Position numbers and translations under genes: made by a program. Positions 44,795 to 54,083 of a DNA stretch of 64,000 bases are shown here, piece after piece (within the stretch, counting starts at the first letter, position 1; each line of letters begins with the position of its first letter). This DNA comes from Chloroflexota bacterium (GTDB lineage Bacteria; Chloroflexota; Dormibacteria; Dormibacterales; Dormibacteraceae): assembly GCA_005880695.1 (NCBI GenBank), contig VBGR01000044.1, positions 24,297 through 88,296 of the forward strand, written 5' to 3'. Under the pieces are notes generated by a model that had not been told where the DNA came from, did not search any database, and saw nothing but the letters and a program-made list of their open reading frames with translations.

Positions 44795-46663
44795 GCCCGG
44801 ATCTGGGCCGAGTTCCGCCGCCTCTTCCCCGAGAACGCCGTCGAGTACTTCGTCAGCTACTACGACTACTACCAGCCCGAGGCCTACATCGCCCGCAGCG
44901 ACACCTACATCGAGAAGGACTCCAGCCGCAACGAGGAGATCGACCGCCTCCGGCACTCCACCACCCAGGCACTGATCACCCGCCGGGACGTGATCGTGGT
45001 CGCCAGCGTCAGCTGCATCTACGGCATCGGCTCGCCCGAGGACTACATGGGCGAGGCGCTGGAGATCGGCAAGGGCGAATCGATCCGGCGCGAGATGTTC
45101 CTCCGCAAGCTCACCGAGATGCAGTACGAGCGCAACGACTACGACCTCGGCCGCCTCCGCTTCCGGGTGCGGGGCGACGTGGTCGATCTGGTGCCCGCCT
45201 ACGAGGAGAAGGTCTATCGGGTCGAGTTCTTCGGCGACGACGTCGACCGAATCCTCGAGCTGGACGGCACCACGGGCGAGATCCTGGGCTCGAGGGAGGA
45301 CCTGAAGATCTTCCCTGCCACGCACTACGTGACGCCGGCCCAGAAGATGGAGCTGGCGCTGCGCGACATCGAGAACGAGCTCGACGAGCGGGTGAAGTGG
45401 TTCGAGGAGCACGGCCGGCTGCTGGAGGCGCAGCGCTTGCGCCAGCGGACGATGTTCGACCTCGAGATGCTGCGGGAGACCGGCACCTGCGCCGGCATCG
45501 AGAACTACTCGCGTCACCTGACCCGGCGCCAGCCAGGCGAGGCGCCTTACACGCTCATGGACTTCCTGCCCGCGGACACGCTGATCTTCGTCGACGAGTC
45601 CCACGTGGCGGTTCCCCAGGTGGGCGGGATGCTGGGCGGCGACCGGTCGCGCAAGGGCCCGCTGGTCGAGTATGGCTTCCGGCTGCCGAGTGCGTTCGAC
45701 AACCGGCCGCTCAGCTTCGACGAGTGGGAAGAGCGCGTGAGCCAGGTCGTTTACGTGTCCGCCACGCCAGGCCCTTACGAAGAAAGGAAATCGCAGCGAA
45801 CGGTCGAGATGATCGTGCGGCCCACCGGGCTGGTCGACCCGATCATCGAGGTACGGCCGACCGCGGGCCAGGTCGACGACCTGCTCGCGGAGTTGCGAAA
45901 GCGCACCGAGGCCGGTCACCGGTCGCTGGTGACGACCCTGACGAAGCGTTTCGCCGAGGACCTCGCCGACTACATGAAGGAGATGGGTCTCAAGGTCAAC
46001 TACATCCACTCCGACATCGACACCCTGGAGCGGATCGAGATCCTCCGCGACCTCCGGCTCGGGACGTTTGACGTGCTGGTCGGCATCAACCTTCTGCGCG
46101 AGGGACTGGACCTCCCGGAGGTCGCCTTCATCGGCATCCTCGACGCTGACAAAGAAGGCTACTTGCGCGCCTTCCGCTCCTTCATCCAGATCATCGGCCG
46201 GGCCGCCCGCAACGTCGAGGGCAAGGTGATCATGTACGCCGACCGCGTCACCGACTCGATGCGATCGGCGATCGACGAGACCGAGCGCCGGCGCAATCTC
46301 CAGCTCGCCTACAACATCGAGCACGGCATCACGCCGGCGACCGTCAAGAAGGCTATCTACAACCTCGAGATCGAAAAACACGAAATCGCGACCGAGGCCG
46401 TCGAGCTGATGGCCACCGCCGGGCTCCCTCGCGAGGACGTGCTGGCCATCATCCGCGATCTCGAGAAGGAGATGAAGCGACTCTCCCGGGAACTGGCCTT
46501 CGAGGACGCCGCCAGAGTGCGCGACAAGATCATCGCCCTACGCAAGCGGGTAGCCGGCGACGGGCCCGCCGAGGACGACGCCGACGTGGCGCTGGCGGTG
46601 GCCCTCACGCCCAAGCCGAAGTCGCCGGCCCGCAACTGGCGCAGGACCAGGAGAGGGCCATAG
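44795..46663 (+). pseudogene. uvrB: UvrB, 5'-truncated (Walker A region missing)
   Basis: Homology begins abruptly at [20 protein letters not shown] (44804) and then runs intact to the C-terminal UVR motif (LEKEMKRLSRELAFEDAARVRDKI). An in-frame TAG lies at 44792. The first ~85 residues of a normal UvrB, including the Walker A GVTGSGKT and helicase motif Ia, are absent. The first usable start is the GTG at 44990, ~60 residues inside conserved sequence. DESH motif, beta-hairpin region and helicase motifs V/VI (GINLLREGLDLPE, QIIGRAARN) are intact, so decay is not advanced. True truncation and misassembly at the neighbouring repeats are both possible. Confidence 0.88.
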
Positions 46664-46755
46664 CGACCGCGGCCGAGACCTGGCTACCACTCTTCAAGCA
46701 GGGCGTCGGGCATCCAGCGCGCGGGGGCTGGGCTGACACGCTCGGCGGCGTCGAC

Positions 46756-47103
46756 GTGGCCGAGGTCGAGGCCGGCCGCTGCGTTCTCGAGCTCGAGCTC
46801 GACGAGCGCCACTACCAGCCCAACGGTGTCGTCCAGGGCGGCATCCTCTCGGCCGTGGCCGACGCCGCCATGGGGATGGCGATCATGACGGTCCAGGAGC
46901 TAGGCAAGGTCAACACAACCATCGAGCTCAAGATCAACTTCATCCGTCCAGCGGTGAAGGGGCGGGTGCGGGCGGTCGGCAGCGTGGTCAAGCAGGGCCG
47001 CAGCGTGATCTTCGCGGAGGCCGAGGTCTACAACGCGGCTGGCAAGCTGCTGGCCAAAGCGACCTCCAGCTGCCTGGAGATCGAGGCTGCGCCAAGGGCA
47101 TGA
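46756..47103 (+). CDS. PaaI-type hotdog thioesterase 1
   Basis: 115 aa from GTG 46756. Hotdog core with PNGVVQGGILSAVADAAMGMA (helix and active-site region) and INFIRPAVKGRVRAVGSVV. Family-like residues (WADTLGGVDVAEVEAGRC) continue upstream in frame to about 46730 with no ATG/GTG/TTG start, so the true N terminus is probably longer than annotated. Hydrolyses acyl-CoA thioesters. Overlaps thioesterase 2 by ATGA. Confidence 0.78.
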   Translation: MAEVEAGRCVLELELDERHYQPNGVVQGGILSAVADAAMGMAIMTVQELGKVNTTIELKINFIRPAVKGRVRAVGSVVKQGRSVIFAEAEVYNAAGKLLAKATSSCLEIEAAPRA

Positions 47104-47537
47104 CCAAGTCCGAGATGCAGCCCCGGATCCAGCGACTGCTGGAAGGTGAGGAGTCCACCTCGGCGGCCTGGCGCTGGCTCGGCATCAAGCTCCTCGAAGC
47201 GGCACCGGGTCGCACGCTCTGCGTGATGCCGGTGACCGAGGAGATGCGCAACCACCAGGGCGTCTGCCACGGCGGGTTCATCACCGCGCTGGCCGACTCG
47301 GCGATGGGCTCGGCGCTGGCGACGGTGCTGCCGGAGGGCGAGCGGCACATGAGCTTCGATCTGAAGCTGAGCCTGATGCGCACCGTACGCGTGGGAGAGA
47401 CGCTCCGCGCGGAGGGCACCGTGCTGCACGCCGGTCGCCGCACGGCGGTCGGTGAGTGCCGCCTGCACGTCGACGGCAAGCTGGTGGCGACTGCCAGTGG
47501 GAGTTTCGTCGTCCACCGTCCGGAGCAAACTGACTAA
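47100..47537 (+). CDS. PaaI-type hotdog thioesterase 2
   Basis: 145 aa. [24 protein letters not shown] is the canonical PaaI HGG motif with catalytic acidic residue, followed by [18 protein letters not shown]. Adjacent to a paralogue, so the two may act as a heteromer or have diverged in chain length. PaaI proteins release CoA from phenylacetate-type dead-end thioesters, which would suit the aromatic module elsewhere in the window. Confidence 0.87.
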   Translation: MTKSEMQPRIQRLLEGEESTSAAWRWLGIKLLEAAPGRTLCVMPVTEEMRNHQGVCHGGFITALADSAMGSALATVLPEGERHMSFDLKLSLMRTVRVGETLRAEGTVLHAGRRTAVGECRLHVDGKLVATASGSFVVHRPEQTD

Positions 47538-47540
47538 CTC

Positions 47541-50441
47541 ATGCCGATCGATCGGATCACGATCAGGGGCGCGCGCGAGCACAACCTGAAGGACGTCAAC
47601 CTGACCATCCCGCGCGACAAGCTGGTGGTGTTCACCGGCCTCTCGGGCTCCGGGAAGTCCTCGCTTGCGTTCGACACGATCTACGCCGAGGGCCAGCGGC
47701 GGTACGTCGAGTCGCTCTCCGCCTACGCCCGCCAGTTCCTGGGGCAGATGGAGAAGCCTGACGTGGACGTGATCGAGGGCCTCTCGCCGGCGATCTCTAT
47801 CGACCAGAAAGGAACGTCGCGGAACCCACGGTCGACCGTAGGCACCGTGACCGAGGTTTACGACTACCTGCGGCTGCTCTTCGCTCGAGTCGGCCATCCA
47901 CATTGCCCGGTCTGCGGGCGGCCAATCGAGAAGCGGACCGTCGAGCAGATGGCCGACCAGGTCGAGAAGATGCCGGCCGGAACGCGCCTTCTGGTCCTGG
48001 GACCGGTCGTCCGCGGCCGCAAGGGCGAGTACCACTCGCTGCTGGAGGACGTCCGCAAGTCCGGGTTCGTCCGGGTCCGCGTCGACAAGCAGCTCTACGA
48101 GCTGGGCGAGACCATCCCGCTGGAGAAGAACAAGAAGCACGACATCGAAGTCGTGGTCGACCGGCTCGTCATCGGACCCAATCTGCGGACACGGTTGGTC
48201 GACTCACTGGAGACCGCTCTGCGGCTGGGTCAGGGCTCGATCCTGCTTGCGCCGCAGGGGGGGGCGCCGGGCGGTGACGAGATCCAGATGAGCCAGAACT
48301 ACGCCTGCCCCTACGACGGGACGTCTGTGCCCGAGCCCGAGCCGCGCAACTTTTCTTTCAACACGCCGCACGGCGCCTGCCCCACCTGCACCGGCATCGG
48401 GACCCGGCTGGTGGCGGATGCCGACCTGGTCGTGCCCGACCCGTCGCTCTCGCTGGCCGAGGGCGCGATCGCGCCCTGGAGTCGCTCGAACTTCTTTTAC
48501 CCGGAGCTCCTGGAGGCGGTCTGCAGCCACTTCAAGATCGACATGCGAAAGGCCTGGTCGAAGCTCACCGCCGAGCAGCGCAAGGTGCTGCTGGAAGGCA
48601 CGGGAGCCAAGAAGATCCGCTTCACGTACACCAACCAGTACGGCCACCATCGCTGGTACGAAGCGGTTTTCGAGGGCGTCCTGGCGAACCTCCAGCGGCG
48701 GCACACCGAGACTGAGTCGGAGTTCGTGCGGGAGGAGCTCGAGAAGTTCATGAGCGAGAAGCCCTGCCCCACGTGCAACGGGCAGCGCTTGAAGCCGGAG
48801 TCGCTGGCCGTGACCGTCGGCGACCGCAACATCGCGCAGGTCTGCGAGCTCTCGGTGTCGACGGCCATCGAGTACTTCCAGGGCCTGCGGCTGAGCGAGC
48901 GCGAGCAGCTGATCGCGCGCGGCATCTTGAAGGAGATCCTCGAACGGCTCCAGTTCATGATCGACGTCGGCCTCGAGTACCTGACGATCCAGCGCTCCGC
49001 GACCTCTCTGTCGGGCGGCGAGTCGCAGCGGATCCGCCTGGCGACGCAGATCGGCTCCAAGCTGATGGGCGTCCTCTACATCCTCGACGAGCCGTCTATC
49101 GGACTCCACCAGCGCGACAACCGGAAGCTGATCAACACGCTGGTGCAGCTGCGTGACCTCGGCAACACGCTGATCGTGGTCGAGCACGACGAAGAGACGA
49201 TCCGCTCGGCCGACTTCATGGTCGACATCGGCCCGGCGGCGGGCGAACACGGCGGCGAGATCATCGCCGCGGGACCGGTCGAAGAGGTCCTCCGGCATCC
49301 GACGTCCCTGACGGCGGCCTATCTGCGGGGCGACCGCGAGATCCCCATGCCGGCCCGCCGCCGGCCCCCGAGCAGCATCAAGCGGCTCGTCGTCCGGGGA
49401 GCCCGCGAGAACAACCTGAAGAACGTGGACGTCGAGTTTCCACTTGGCTGCTTCATCGCGGTGTCGGGCGTGAGCGGCTCCGGCAAGTCGTCGCTCGTGA
49501 CGGACATCCTCTCGCGGCGGCTCGCTCAGCATTTCTACCGGGCCAAGGAGCGGCCGGGGGCTCACCGCACGGTCGAGGGCCTGCAGCACATCGACAAGGT
49601 GATCGACATCGACCAGTCACCGATCGGCCGGACGCCCCGGTCGAACCCTGCCACTTACACGGGGCTCTGGCAGCCGCTTCGCGACCTCTTCGCGGCGCTG
49701 CCCGAGGCGCGGATGCGTGGCTACAAGGCCGGCCGCTTCTCCTTCAACGTGCCCAACGCCGGGCGCTGCGAGAACTGCAAGGGCGACGGGATCATCAAGA
49801 TCGAGATGCACTTCCTGCCCGACGTCTACGTGCCCTGCGAGGTCTGCCACGGCACCCGCTACAACCGGGAAGTGCAGGAGATCAAGTTCCGGGATCACTC
49901 GATCTCGGACATCCTCGAGCTCACGGTGGACGAGGCCATGGACGTCTTCGAGAACGTGCCGAAGGTGCGCTCCAAGCTGCGCACGCTGCACGACGTCGGC
50001 CTCGGCTACATCCGACTTGGACAGCAGGCCACCCAGCTGAGCGGGGGAGAGGCACAGCGCGTCAAGCTCTCGACCGAGCTTTCGCGGCGCGACACCGGTA
50101 AAACGTTTTACATCCTGGACGAGCCGACAACCGGCCTCCACTACGCCGACGTGGAGCGCCTTCTCCAGGTGCTGCACCGACTCGTCGACCAGGGCAACAC
50201 GGTGGTCATCATCGAGCACAACCTGGAGGTGCTGAAAACCGCCGACTGGATGATCGACCTGGGACCCGAAGGGGGCGATCGGGGTGGCTACGTCGTGGCC
50301 GTCGGGACCCCGGAGGATCTGGCCCGTAACGACGCGTCATACACGGGCCGGTACCTCAGGCCTGTCCTGGAGCGGGCGGGCACGCTCCGATCGAGGCCCC
50401 GGAAGGCCGTCGACCTGGTGCCCGAACAAGTCGCCGGCTGA
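47541..50441 (+). CDS. uvrA: Excinuclease ABC subunit A
   Basis: 966 aa, complete. Opens [19 protein letters not shown]; first Walker [20 protein letters not shown], zinc-site CPVCGRPI, first signature [17 protein letters not shown], second Walker [13 protein letters not shown]-terminal zinc module CENCKGDG...[10 protein letters not shown] and second signature [15 protein letters not shown]. Damage-sensing ATPase of nucleotide excision repair. Follows thioesterase 2 by 3 bp, downstream of the damaged uvrB. Confidence 0.96.
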   Translation: MPIDRITIRGAREHNLKDVNLTIPRDKLVVFTGLSGSGKSSLAFDTIYAEGQRRYVESLSAYARQFLGQMEKPDVDVIEGLSPAISIDQKGTSRNPRSTVGTVTEVYDYLRLLFARVGHPHCPVCGRPIEKRTVEQMADQVEKMPAGTRLLVLGPVVRGRKGEYHSLLEDVRKSGFVRVRVDKQLYELGETIPLEKNKKHDIEVVVDRLVIGPNLRTRLVDSLETALRLGQGSILLAPQGGAPGGDEIQMSQNYACPYDGTSVPEPEPRNFSFNTPHGACPTCTGIGTRLVADADLVVPDPSLSLAEGAIAPWSRSNFFYPELLEAVCSHFKIDMRKAWSKLTAEQRKVLLEGTGAKKIRFTYTNQYGHHRWYEAVFEGVLANLQRRHTETESEFVREELEKFMSEKPCPTCNGQRLKPESLAVTVGDRNIAQVCELSVSTAIEYFQGLRLSEREQLIARGILKEILERLQFMIDVGLEYLTIQRSATSLSGGESQRIRLATQIGSKLMGVLYILDEPSIGLHQRDNRKLINTLVQLRDLGNTLIVVEHDEETIRSADFMVDIGPAAGEHGGEIIAAGPVEEVLRHPTSLTAAYLRGDREIPMPARRRPPSSIKRLVVRGARENNLKNVDVEFPLGCFIAVSGVSGSGKSSLVTDILSRRLAQHFYRAKERPGAHRTVEGLQHIDKVIDIDQSPIGRTPRSNPATYTGLWQPLRDLFAALPEARMRGYKAGRFSFNVPNAGRCENCKGDGIIKIEMHFLPDVYVPCEVCHGTRYNREVQEIKFRDHSISDILELTVDEAMDVFENVPKVRSKLRTLHDVGLGYIRLGQQATQLSGGEAQRVKLSTELSRRDTGKTFYILDEPTTGLHYADVERLLQVLHRLVDQGNTVVIIEHNLEVLKTADWMIDLGPEGGDRGGYVVAVGTPEDLARNDASYTGRYLRPVLERAGTLRSRPRKAVDLVPEQVAG

Positions 50442-50549
50442 GATCCAGCCCTCAGCACACCTGATCTGGCTCGCCACTAAGTCGAAAAGTGGACTTCGCG
50501 CGTTAATTGCTATACAACACTTGCCACTCAGTTAACGGGGAGGATAGGA

Positions 50550-50933
50550 TTGCCTCAGTCGATCGTCCAGGAAGGGCCGGTAGTCAAAGAGATCGGACCC
50601 TTCCGCTTCCACGCCCTCATCCACCGCGAGCTCGGCATGGCGCTCCCCAGCTTTGCCCTTCGTCTGGTGGGTGAGGACGGGAAGCCGATTTCTCTCGGGA
50701 CGATCGAGCGGGCCTCCAGCGACCTGGCCGGCCTGCGTAACCACGTTTCCTTCTGGATGAAGATCCAGGAGCAGCGCATCGTGGCCGCCGACCAGGCCGC
50801 CCGCGGCCAGACTGCCGAGCCGCAGCAGCGCGGCACCACCCTGGACCTCCTCGGCGGCTGGCGGCAGGCACTGAGCACGGCCCGCTGGGGCCTGCACGAG
50901 ATTCGCGGACTCATCGAGGAAGAGGCCGTCTAA
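50550..50933 (+). CDS. Conserved-looking hypothetical protein
   Basis: 127 aa from TTG 50550, with GGGGAGG at 50538-50544 as ribosome site. No family recognised. Middle part has FHALIHRELGMALPSFALRLVGEDGKPISLGTIERAS and a helical C-terminal half; no signal peptide or membrane segment. TATACA near 50511 is a possible -10. Its stop is inside a 16-bp palindrome that precedes the WS/DGAT gene, so it may share regulation with the storage-lipid cluster. Confidence 0.6.
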   Translation: MPQSIVQEGPVVKEIGPFRFHALIHRELGMALPSFALRLVGEDGKPISLGTIERASSDLAGLRNHVSFWMKIQEQRIVAADQAARGQTAEPQQRGTTLDLLGGWRQALSTARWGLHEIRGLIEEEAV

Positions 50934-50945
50934 CCGATCGGTTAG
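50930..50945. promoter_or_regulatory. 16-bp operator-like palindrome before the WS/DGAT gene
   Basis: CTAACCGATCGGTTAG is a perfect 16-bp inverted repeat spanning the stop codon of the 127-aa gene and ending 12 bp before the GTG of WS/DGAT. Size and symmetry suit a TetR-family dimer site. No TetR gene is adjacent, so the regulator would be encoded elsewhere, or is the one at 12.3 kb. Confidence 0.5.
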
Positions 50946-50957
50946 CGTTTGCCCTGC

Positions 50958-52385
50958 GTGCCCGACCGCCTGACGTCCCTGGACGCCACCTTCCTCAACT
51001 TCGAACGTCCGACCGCGCCCCTCCACGTGGCAGGTCTCTACATCTTCGAGGGCACCCCCGAGCTGGAGGGCCGGCCGGGACTGGCGGGGATCTTCAAAGC
51101 CATCGAGGAACGTCTCGCGGAGGTGCCCCGCTACCGCCAGCGGCTGGCGGGCGTGCCGCTTGGCCTGGGCCATCCGCTCTGGATCGAGGACCCGGACTTC
51201 GACCTCAGCTACCACCTCCGGCGGGCCGCCCTTCCGAGCCCCGGTGGCCGCAAGGAGCTGCTGGAGTACGTCGCTCGCCTGCACGCCCGGCCGCTCGACC
51301 GCACGCGGCCGCTCTGGGAGGTCTACGTGATCGAGGGCTTGGCGGACGGCCGCATGGCCCTCTACAGCAAGGTCCACCACGCGATGGTGGACGGCATTTC
51401 GGGCATCGACCTGGTCACGATCCTCTTCGACTTCGAGGCCAAGGGCAGGACCCCGCGGCGCAAAGGCCGCCGGCTGCCGGAGGCGCCGCCGAGCAGAGCC
51501 GAGCTCCTGGCCGGCACGGCCCTCGACTTCGCGGGCGACATCGTGTCCACCGTTCGGAAGACTGTCACCGACCCCCGTGCACTGCTCGTCAACGCGGCAG
51601 GCGCCGTCGCGATGCGCACCCTCGCCCAGCTCTTCCGGCCCGCGCCGGAGGGGCCCCTGAATGTCCCGGTCGGCGCTCACCGGCGGATCGAGCTGGCCGC
51701 GATCAGCCTGGACCGGGCCAAGGCGATCAAGGATCGCTGGAGCGGGACGGTGAACGACGTCGTCTTGACGGCGGTGGCCGAGGCGGTCCACCACTTCCTG
51801 AAGCAGCGGGGCGGCGCCCGGCCAGGGCTCGTCTACCGGGTGATGGTCCCGGTTTCAGTCCGCGACCCGTCCCAGCGCATGACCCTTGGCAACCGGGTGA
51901 CAGCCATCTTCGCCGACCTCCCGGTCGGGCCGATGACGCCGCGCCAGCGGTTCCTCAGCGTGCACCGTGAGATGGCGGGCCTGAAGGAGAGCCACCAGGC
52001 GCTGGCGGCGGACCGGCTGATCGCGATCACGTCCTGGGCGCCGGCCACGCTGCACGTCCTGGCCGGCCGCTTGAGCCTCTCCGGCCAGCGCTTCATCAAC
52101 CTGGTCGTCTCGAACGTGCCCGGGGTACAGGCTCCCCTCTATGTCGGGGGCGCGAGGCTGCTCGAGGCCTACCCGCTCCTGCCGCTGGCCGGCAACCTGG
52201 CGCTGGTCATCTGTGTCAGCAGCTACAACGGCTCGCTTTACTGGGGCTTGATCGGAGATCGGGACGGCTTGCCGGACCTGGAAAAACTGAGGGAAGGGCT
52301 CGAGCTCGGGTTCGACCGGTTGGAGCGCGCCGCCGGGATTCGCCGCTCGCGGAAAGCGGCTAGAGGCCGAGCGTCAAGCGCGTGA
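50958..52385 (+). CDS. Wax ester synthase / diacylglycerol acyltransferase (WS/DGAT)
   Basis: 475 aa from GTG 50958 (TTG 50949 possible). Opens RLTSLDATFLNFERPTAPLHVAGLYIFEG; active-site motif HHAMVDG (~139) is intact, the second conserved region reads NDVVLTAV, and FINLVVSNVPGV follows. Esterifies acyl-CoA with a fatty alcohol or diacylglycerol at the membrane to form storage lipid. The fatty acyl-CoA reductase 1.7 kb downstream could supply the alcohol. Confidence 0.92.
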   Translation: MPDRLTSLDATFLNFERPTAPLHVAGLYIFEGTPELEGRPGLAGIFKAIEERLAEVPRYRQRLAGVPLGLGHPLWIEDPDFDLSYHLRRAALPSPGGRKELLEYVARLHARPLDRTRPLWEVYVIEGLADGRMALYSKVHHAMVDGISGIDLVTILFDFEAKGRTPRRKGRRLPEAPPSRAELLAGTALDFAGDIVSTVRKTVTDPRALLVNAAGAVAMRTLAQLFRPAPEGPLNVPVGAHRRIELAAISLDRAKAIKDRWSGTVNDVVLTAVAEAVHHFLKQRGGARPGLVYRVMVPVSVRDPSQRMTLGNRVTAIFADLPVGPMTPRQRFLSVHREMAGLKESHQALAADRLIAITSWAPATLHVLAGRLSLSGQRFINLVVSNVPGVQAPLYVGGARLLEAYPLLPLAGNLALVICVSSYNGSLYWGLIGDRDGLPDLEKLREGLELGFDRLERAAGIRRSRKAARGRASSA

Positions 52386-53175
52386 CGCGGTCCTTGATCC
52401 GCGTCGGCACCAGCTTGTCGACCGCGGCCAGCAGCTGCGCGTCGTATCCAACCAGGTAGCGCGGCGCCGGCGACCGCGACTCCAGCGCGCCGCCGACCAC
52501 CTGCGCCACCTTCTCCGGCTCGCCAAGCAGGCGTTGTGTGAGCCGGACGCCGTTCAGCATCCGCCCGTAGGCGCCGGCGTAGCGGGACCCGGCCCGGCGG
52601 CGCACGTCGCGCTCGTTCTCCTCCCAGATCCCGGTCCGAAATCCGCCAGGCTCGACCAGGATCACCTTGATCCCGTCGGCCGCGACCTCCATTCGAAGGG
52701 CGTCCGAAAGGGCTTCGATGGCGTGCTTGCAGGCCTGGTACCAGCCGGCCAGCGGCGTCGTCGTGACGCCGTAGATGGAGGACATGTTCACGATCCGCCC
52801 AGCACCGGCCCGGCGCATGTGCGGCAGCGCCAGGCGGGCCAGTCTGACGGGCGCCAGGACCATGGTCTCGAAGACGGCGCGAGCCTCTTCGTCGGGAATG
52901 TCCTCGACCGCGCCGGTGACCGAATGGCCCGCGTTGTTGACCAACCCCCAGGGCCGGAGCCTGGCGATCACCCGGGCGCAAGCTTTGGGGTCGGTCACAT
53001 CCAGGATGACGGTCTCCACCTCGACGCCCGCCGCCCGGGCCGTGCTGCGTACGGACGCCGCCTTCGCCGCCGAGCGAACCGAACCCACGGCGCGAAAACC
53101 ACGCCGGGCCAGCTCGATCGCTGTCGCCTGGCCGATACCGGAGTTGGCGCCGGTCACGAGGACCGTGCCCGCCAT
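52360..53175 (-). CDS. Short-chain dehydrogenase/reductase
   Basis: 271 aa classical SDR. NAD(P) motif VTGANSGIGQAT, NNAGHSVTG, catalytic Ser in VNMSSIYG and YxxxK as YQACKHA. Arg residues after the first strand (SVRSAAK) hint at NADP preference. Convergent with WS/DGAT (26-bp overlap) and divergent from the hydrolase, with 7 bp between starts. Possible role in lipid alcohol/aldehyde metabolism by context. Confidence 0.88.
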   Translation of the reverse strand: MAGTVLVTGANSGIGQATAIELARRGFRAVGSVRSAAKAASVRSTARAAGVEVETVILDVTDPKACARVIARLRPWGLVNNAGHSVTGAVEDIPDEEARAVFETMVLAPVRLARLALPHMRRAGAGRIVNMSSIYGVTTTPLAGWYQACKHAIEALSDALRMEVAADGIKVILVEPGGFRTGIWEENERDVRRRAGSRYAGAYGRMLNGVRLTQRLLGEPEKVAQVVGGALESRSPAPRYLVGYDAQLLAAVDKLVPTRIKDRVTRLTLGL

Positions 53176-53182
53176 GCTACGA

Positions 53183-54076
53183 ATGTATCCGGTGCGTTCC
53201 CTGCAGGTGGACCTCGACGGCCCCGTGCACTACGCCGACTACGGCGGCGAGGGCACGCCGCTCTTGCTCATCCATGGCCTGGCCGGGTCGAGCCTCAACT
53301 GGATGGCGGTCGCGCCCAGCCTGGCCGAGACGCATCGCGTCCTGGCCGTCGACCTGCTCGGATTTGGGCAGACTCCGCTGGCGGGTCGCAAAGCGACGTT
53401 GGAAGCCAACCGGCGGATGGTCGACCGCTTCCTGCGAAATGTCATCGGCGAGCCCGCCATTCTGGTCGGCAACTCGATGGGCGGGCTGATCTCAATTCTC
53501 GAAGCAGCCGCAGAGCCGGTTCGGGTCCGCGGCCTGGTCCTGGTCAACCCCGCCGTGCCCAAACGGGTGGGTGCGATCGGCGAAGCTCTCGTCCAGGGGC
53601 TCTTCGTCAGCTTCCTGGCGCCGGGAGTGGCCGAGCTGGCGCTGGCCACGCGAGGCCGGATGGTGGAGCCCGAGGTCGTCGTCACCCGGATTCTCGGACT
53701 GGTCGCTCGCAACCCGGAAAAGATCGGCCGCGAGATCGTCGAGGCCCACCTGGAGCAGGCGCGCCGGCGCCACGGACGGCGGGAGGCTGAGCGGGCTTTC
53801 ATCCAGGCCTCGCGTTCGCTGCTCGCCGCCTACGCCAGAAAGCGCAAGTTCTACTCCACGATCGAGCGGATTTCGACGCCGACACTGCTGCTGCACGGCG
53901 CCCATGACCGGCTGGTCCCGCTGGCCGCCGCCGAAGAGCTGGCTCGACGCCGGCCCGACTGGACCTTCCATATCTATCGCGACCTTGGCCACGTGCCGAT
54001 GATGGAAGACCCCGAGGACTTCCTCCGCGTGGTCGAGGGCTGGCTCGGTCGCCTGGCCGCGGCGAGCGCGGCCTAG
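53183..54076 (+). CDS. Alpha/beta hydrolase
   Basis: 297 aa from ATG 53183 (GTG 53192 also possible). Oxyanion HG in LLIHGLAGSS, nucleophile Ser in LVGNSMGGL, acid Asp in LLHGAHDRLVP and His in LGHVPMMEDP: a complete triad. Inserted cap of ~70 charged residues (IGREIVEAHLEQARRRHGRRE). Probably a lipase/esterase of the storage-lipid cluster; substrate not assignable. 7 bp before the reductase gene. Confidence 0.87.
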   Translation: MYPVRSLQVDLDGPVHYADYGGEGTPLLLIHGLAGSSLNWMAVAPSLAETHRVLAVDLLGFGQTPLAGRKATLEANRRMVDRFLRNVIGEPAILVGNSMGGLISILEAAAEPVRVRGLVLVNPAVPKRVGAIGEALVQGLFVSFLAPGVAELALATRGRMVEPEVVVTRILGLVARNPEKIGREIVEAHLEQARRRHGRREAERAFIQASRSLLAAYARKRKFYSTIERISTPTLLLHGAHDRLVPLAAAEELARRRPDWTFHIYRDLGHVPMMEDPEDFLRVVEGWLGRLAAASAA

Positions 54077-54083
54077 AGCTCGA

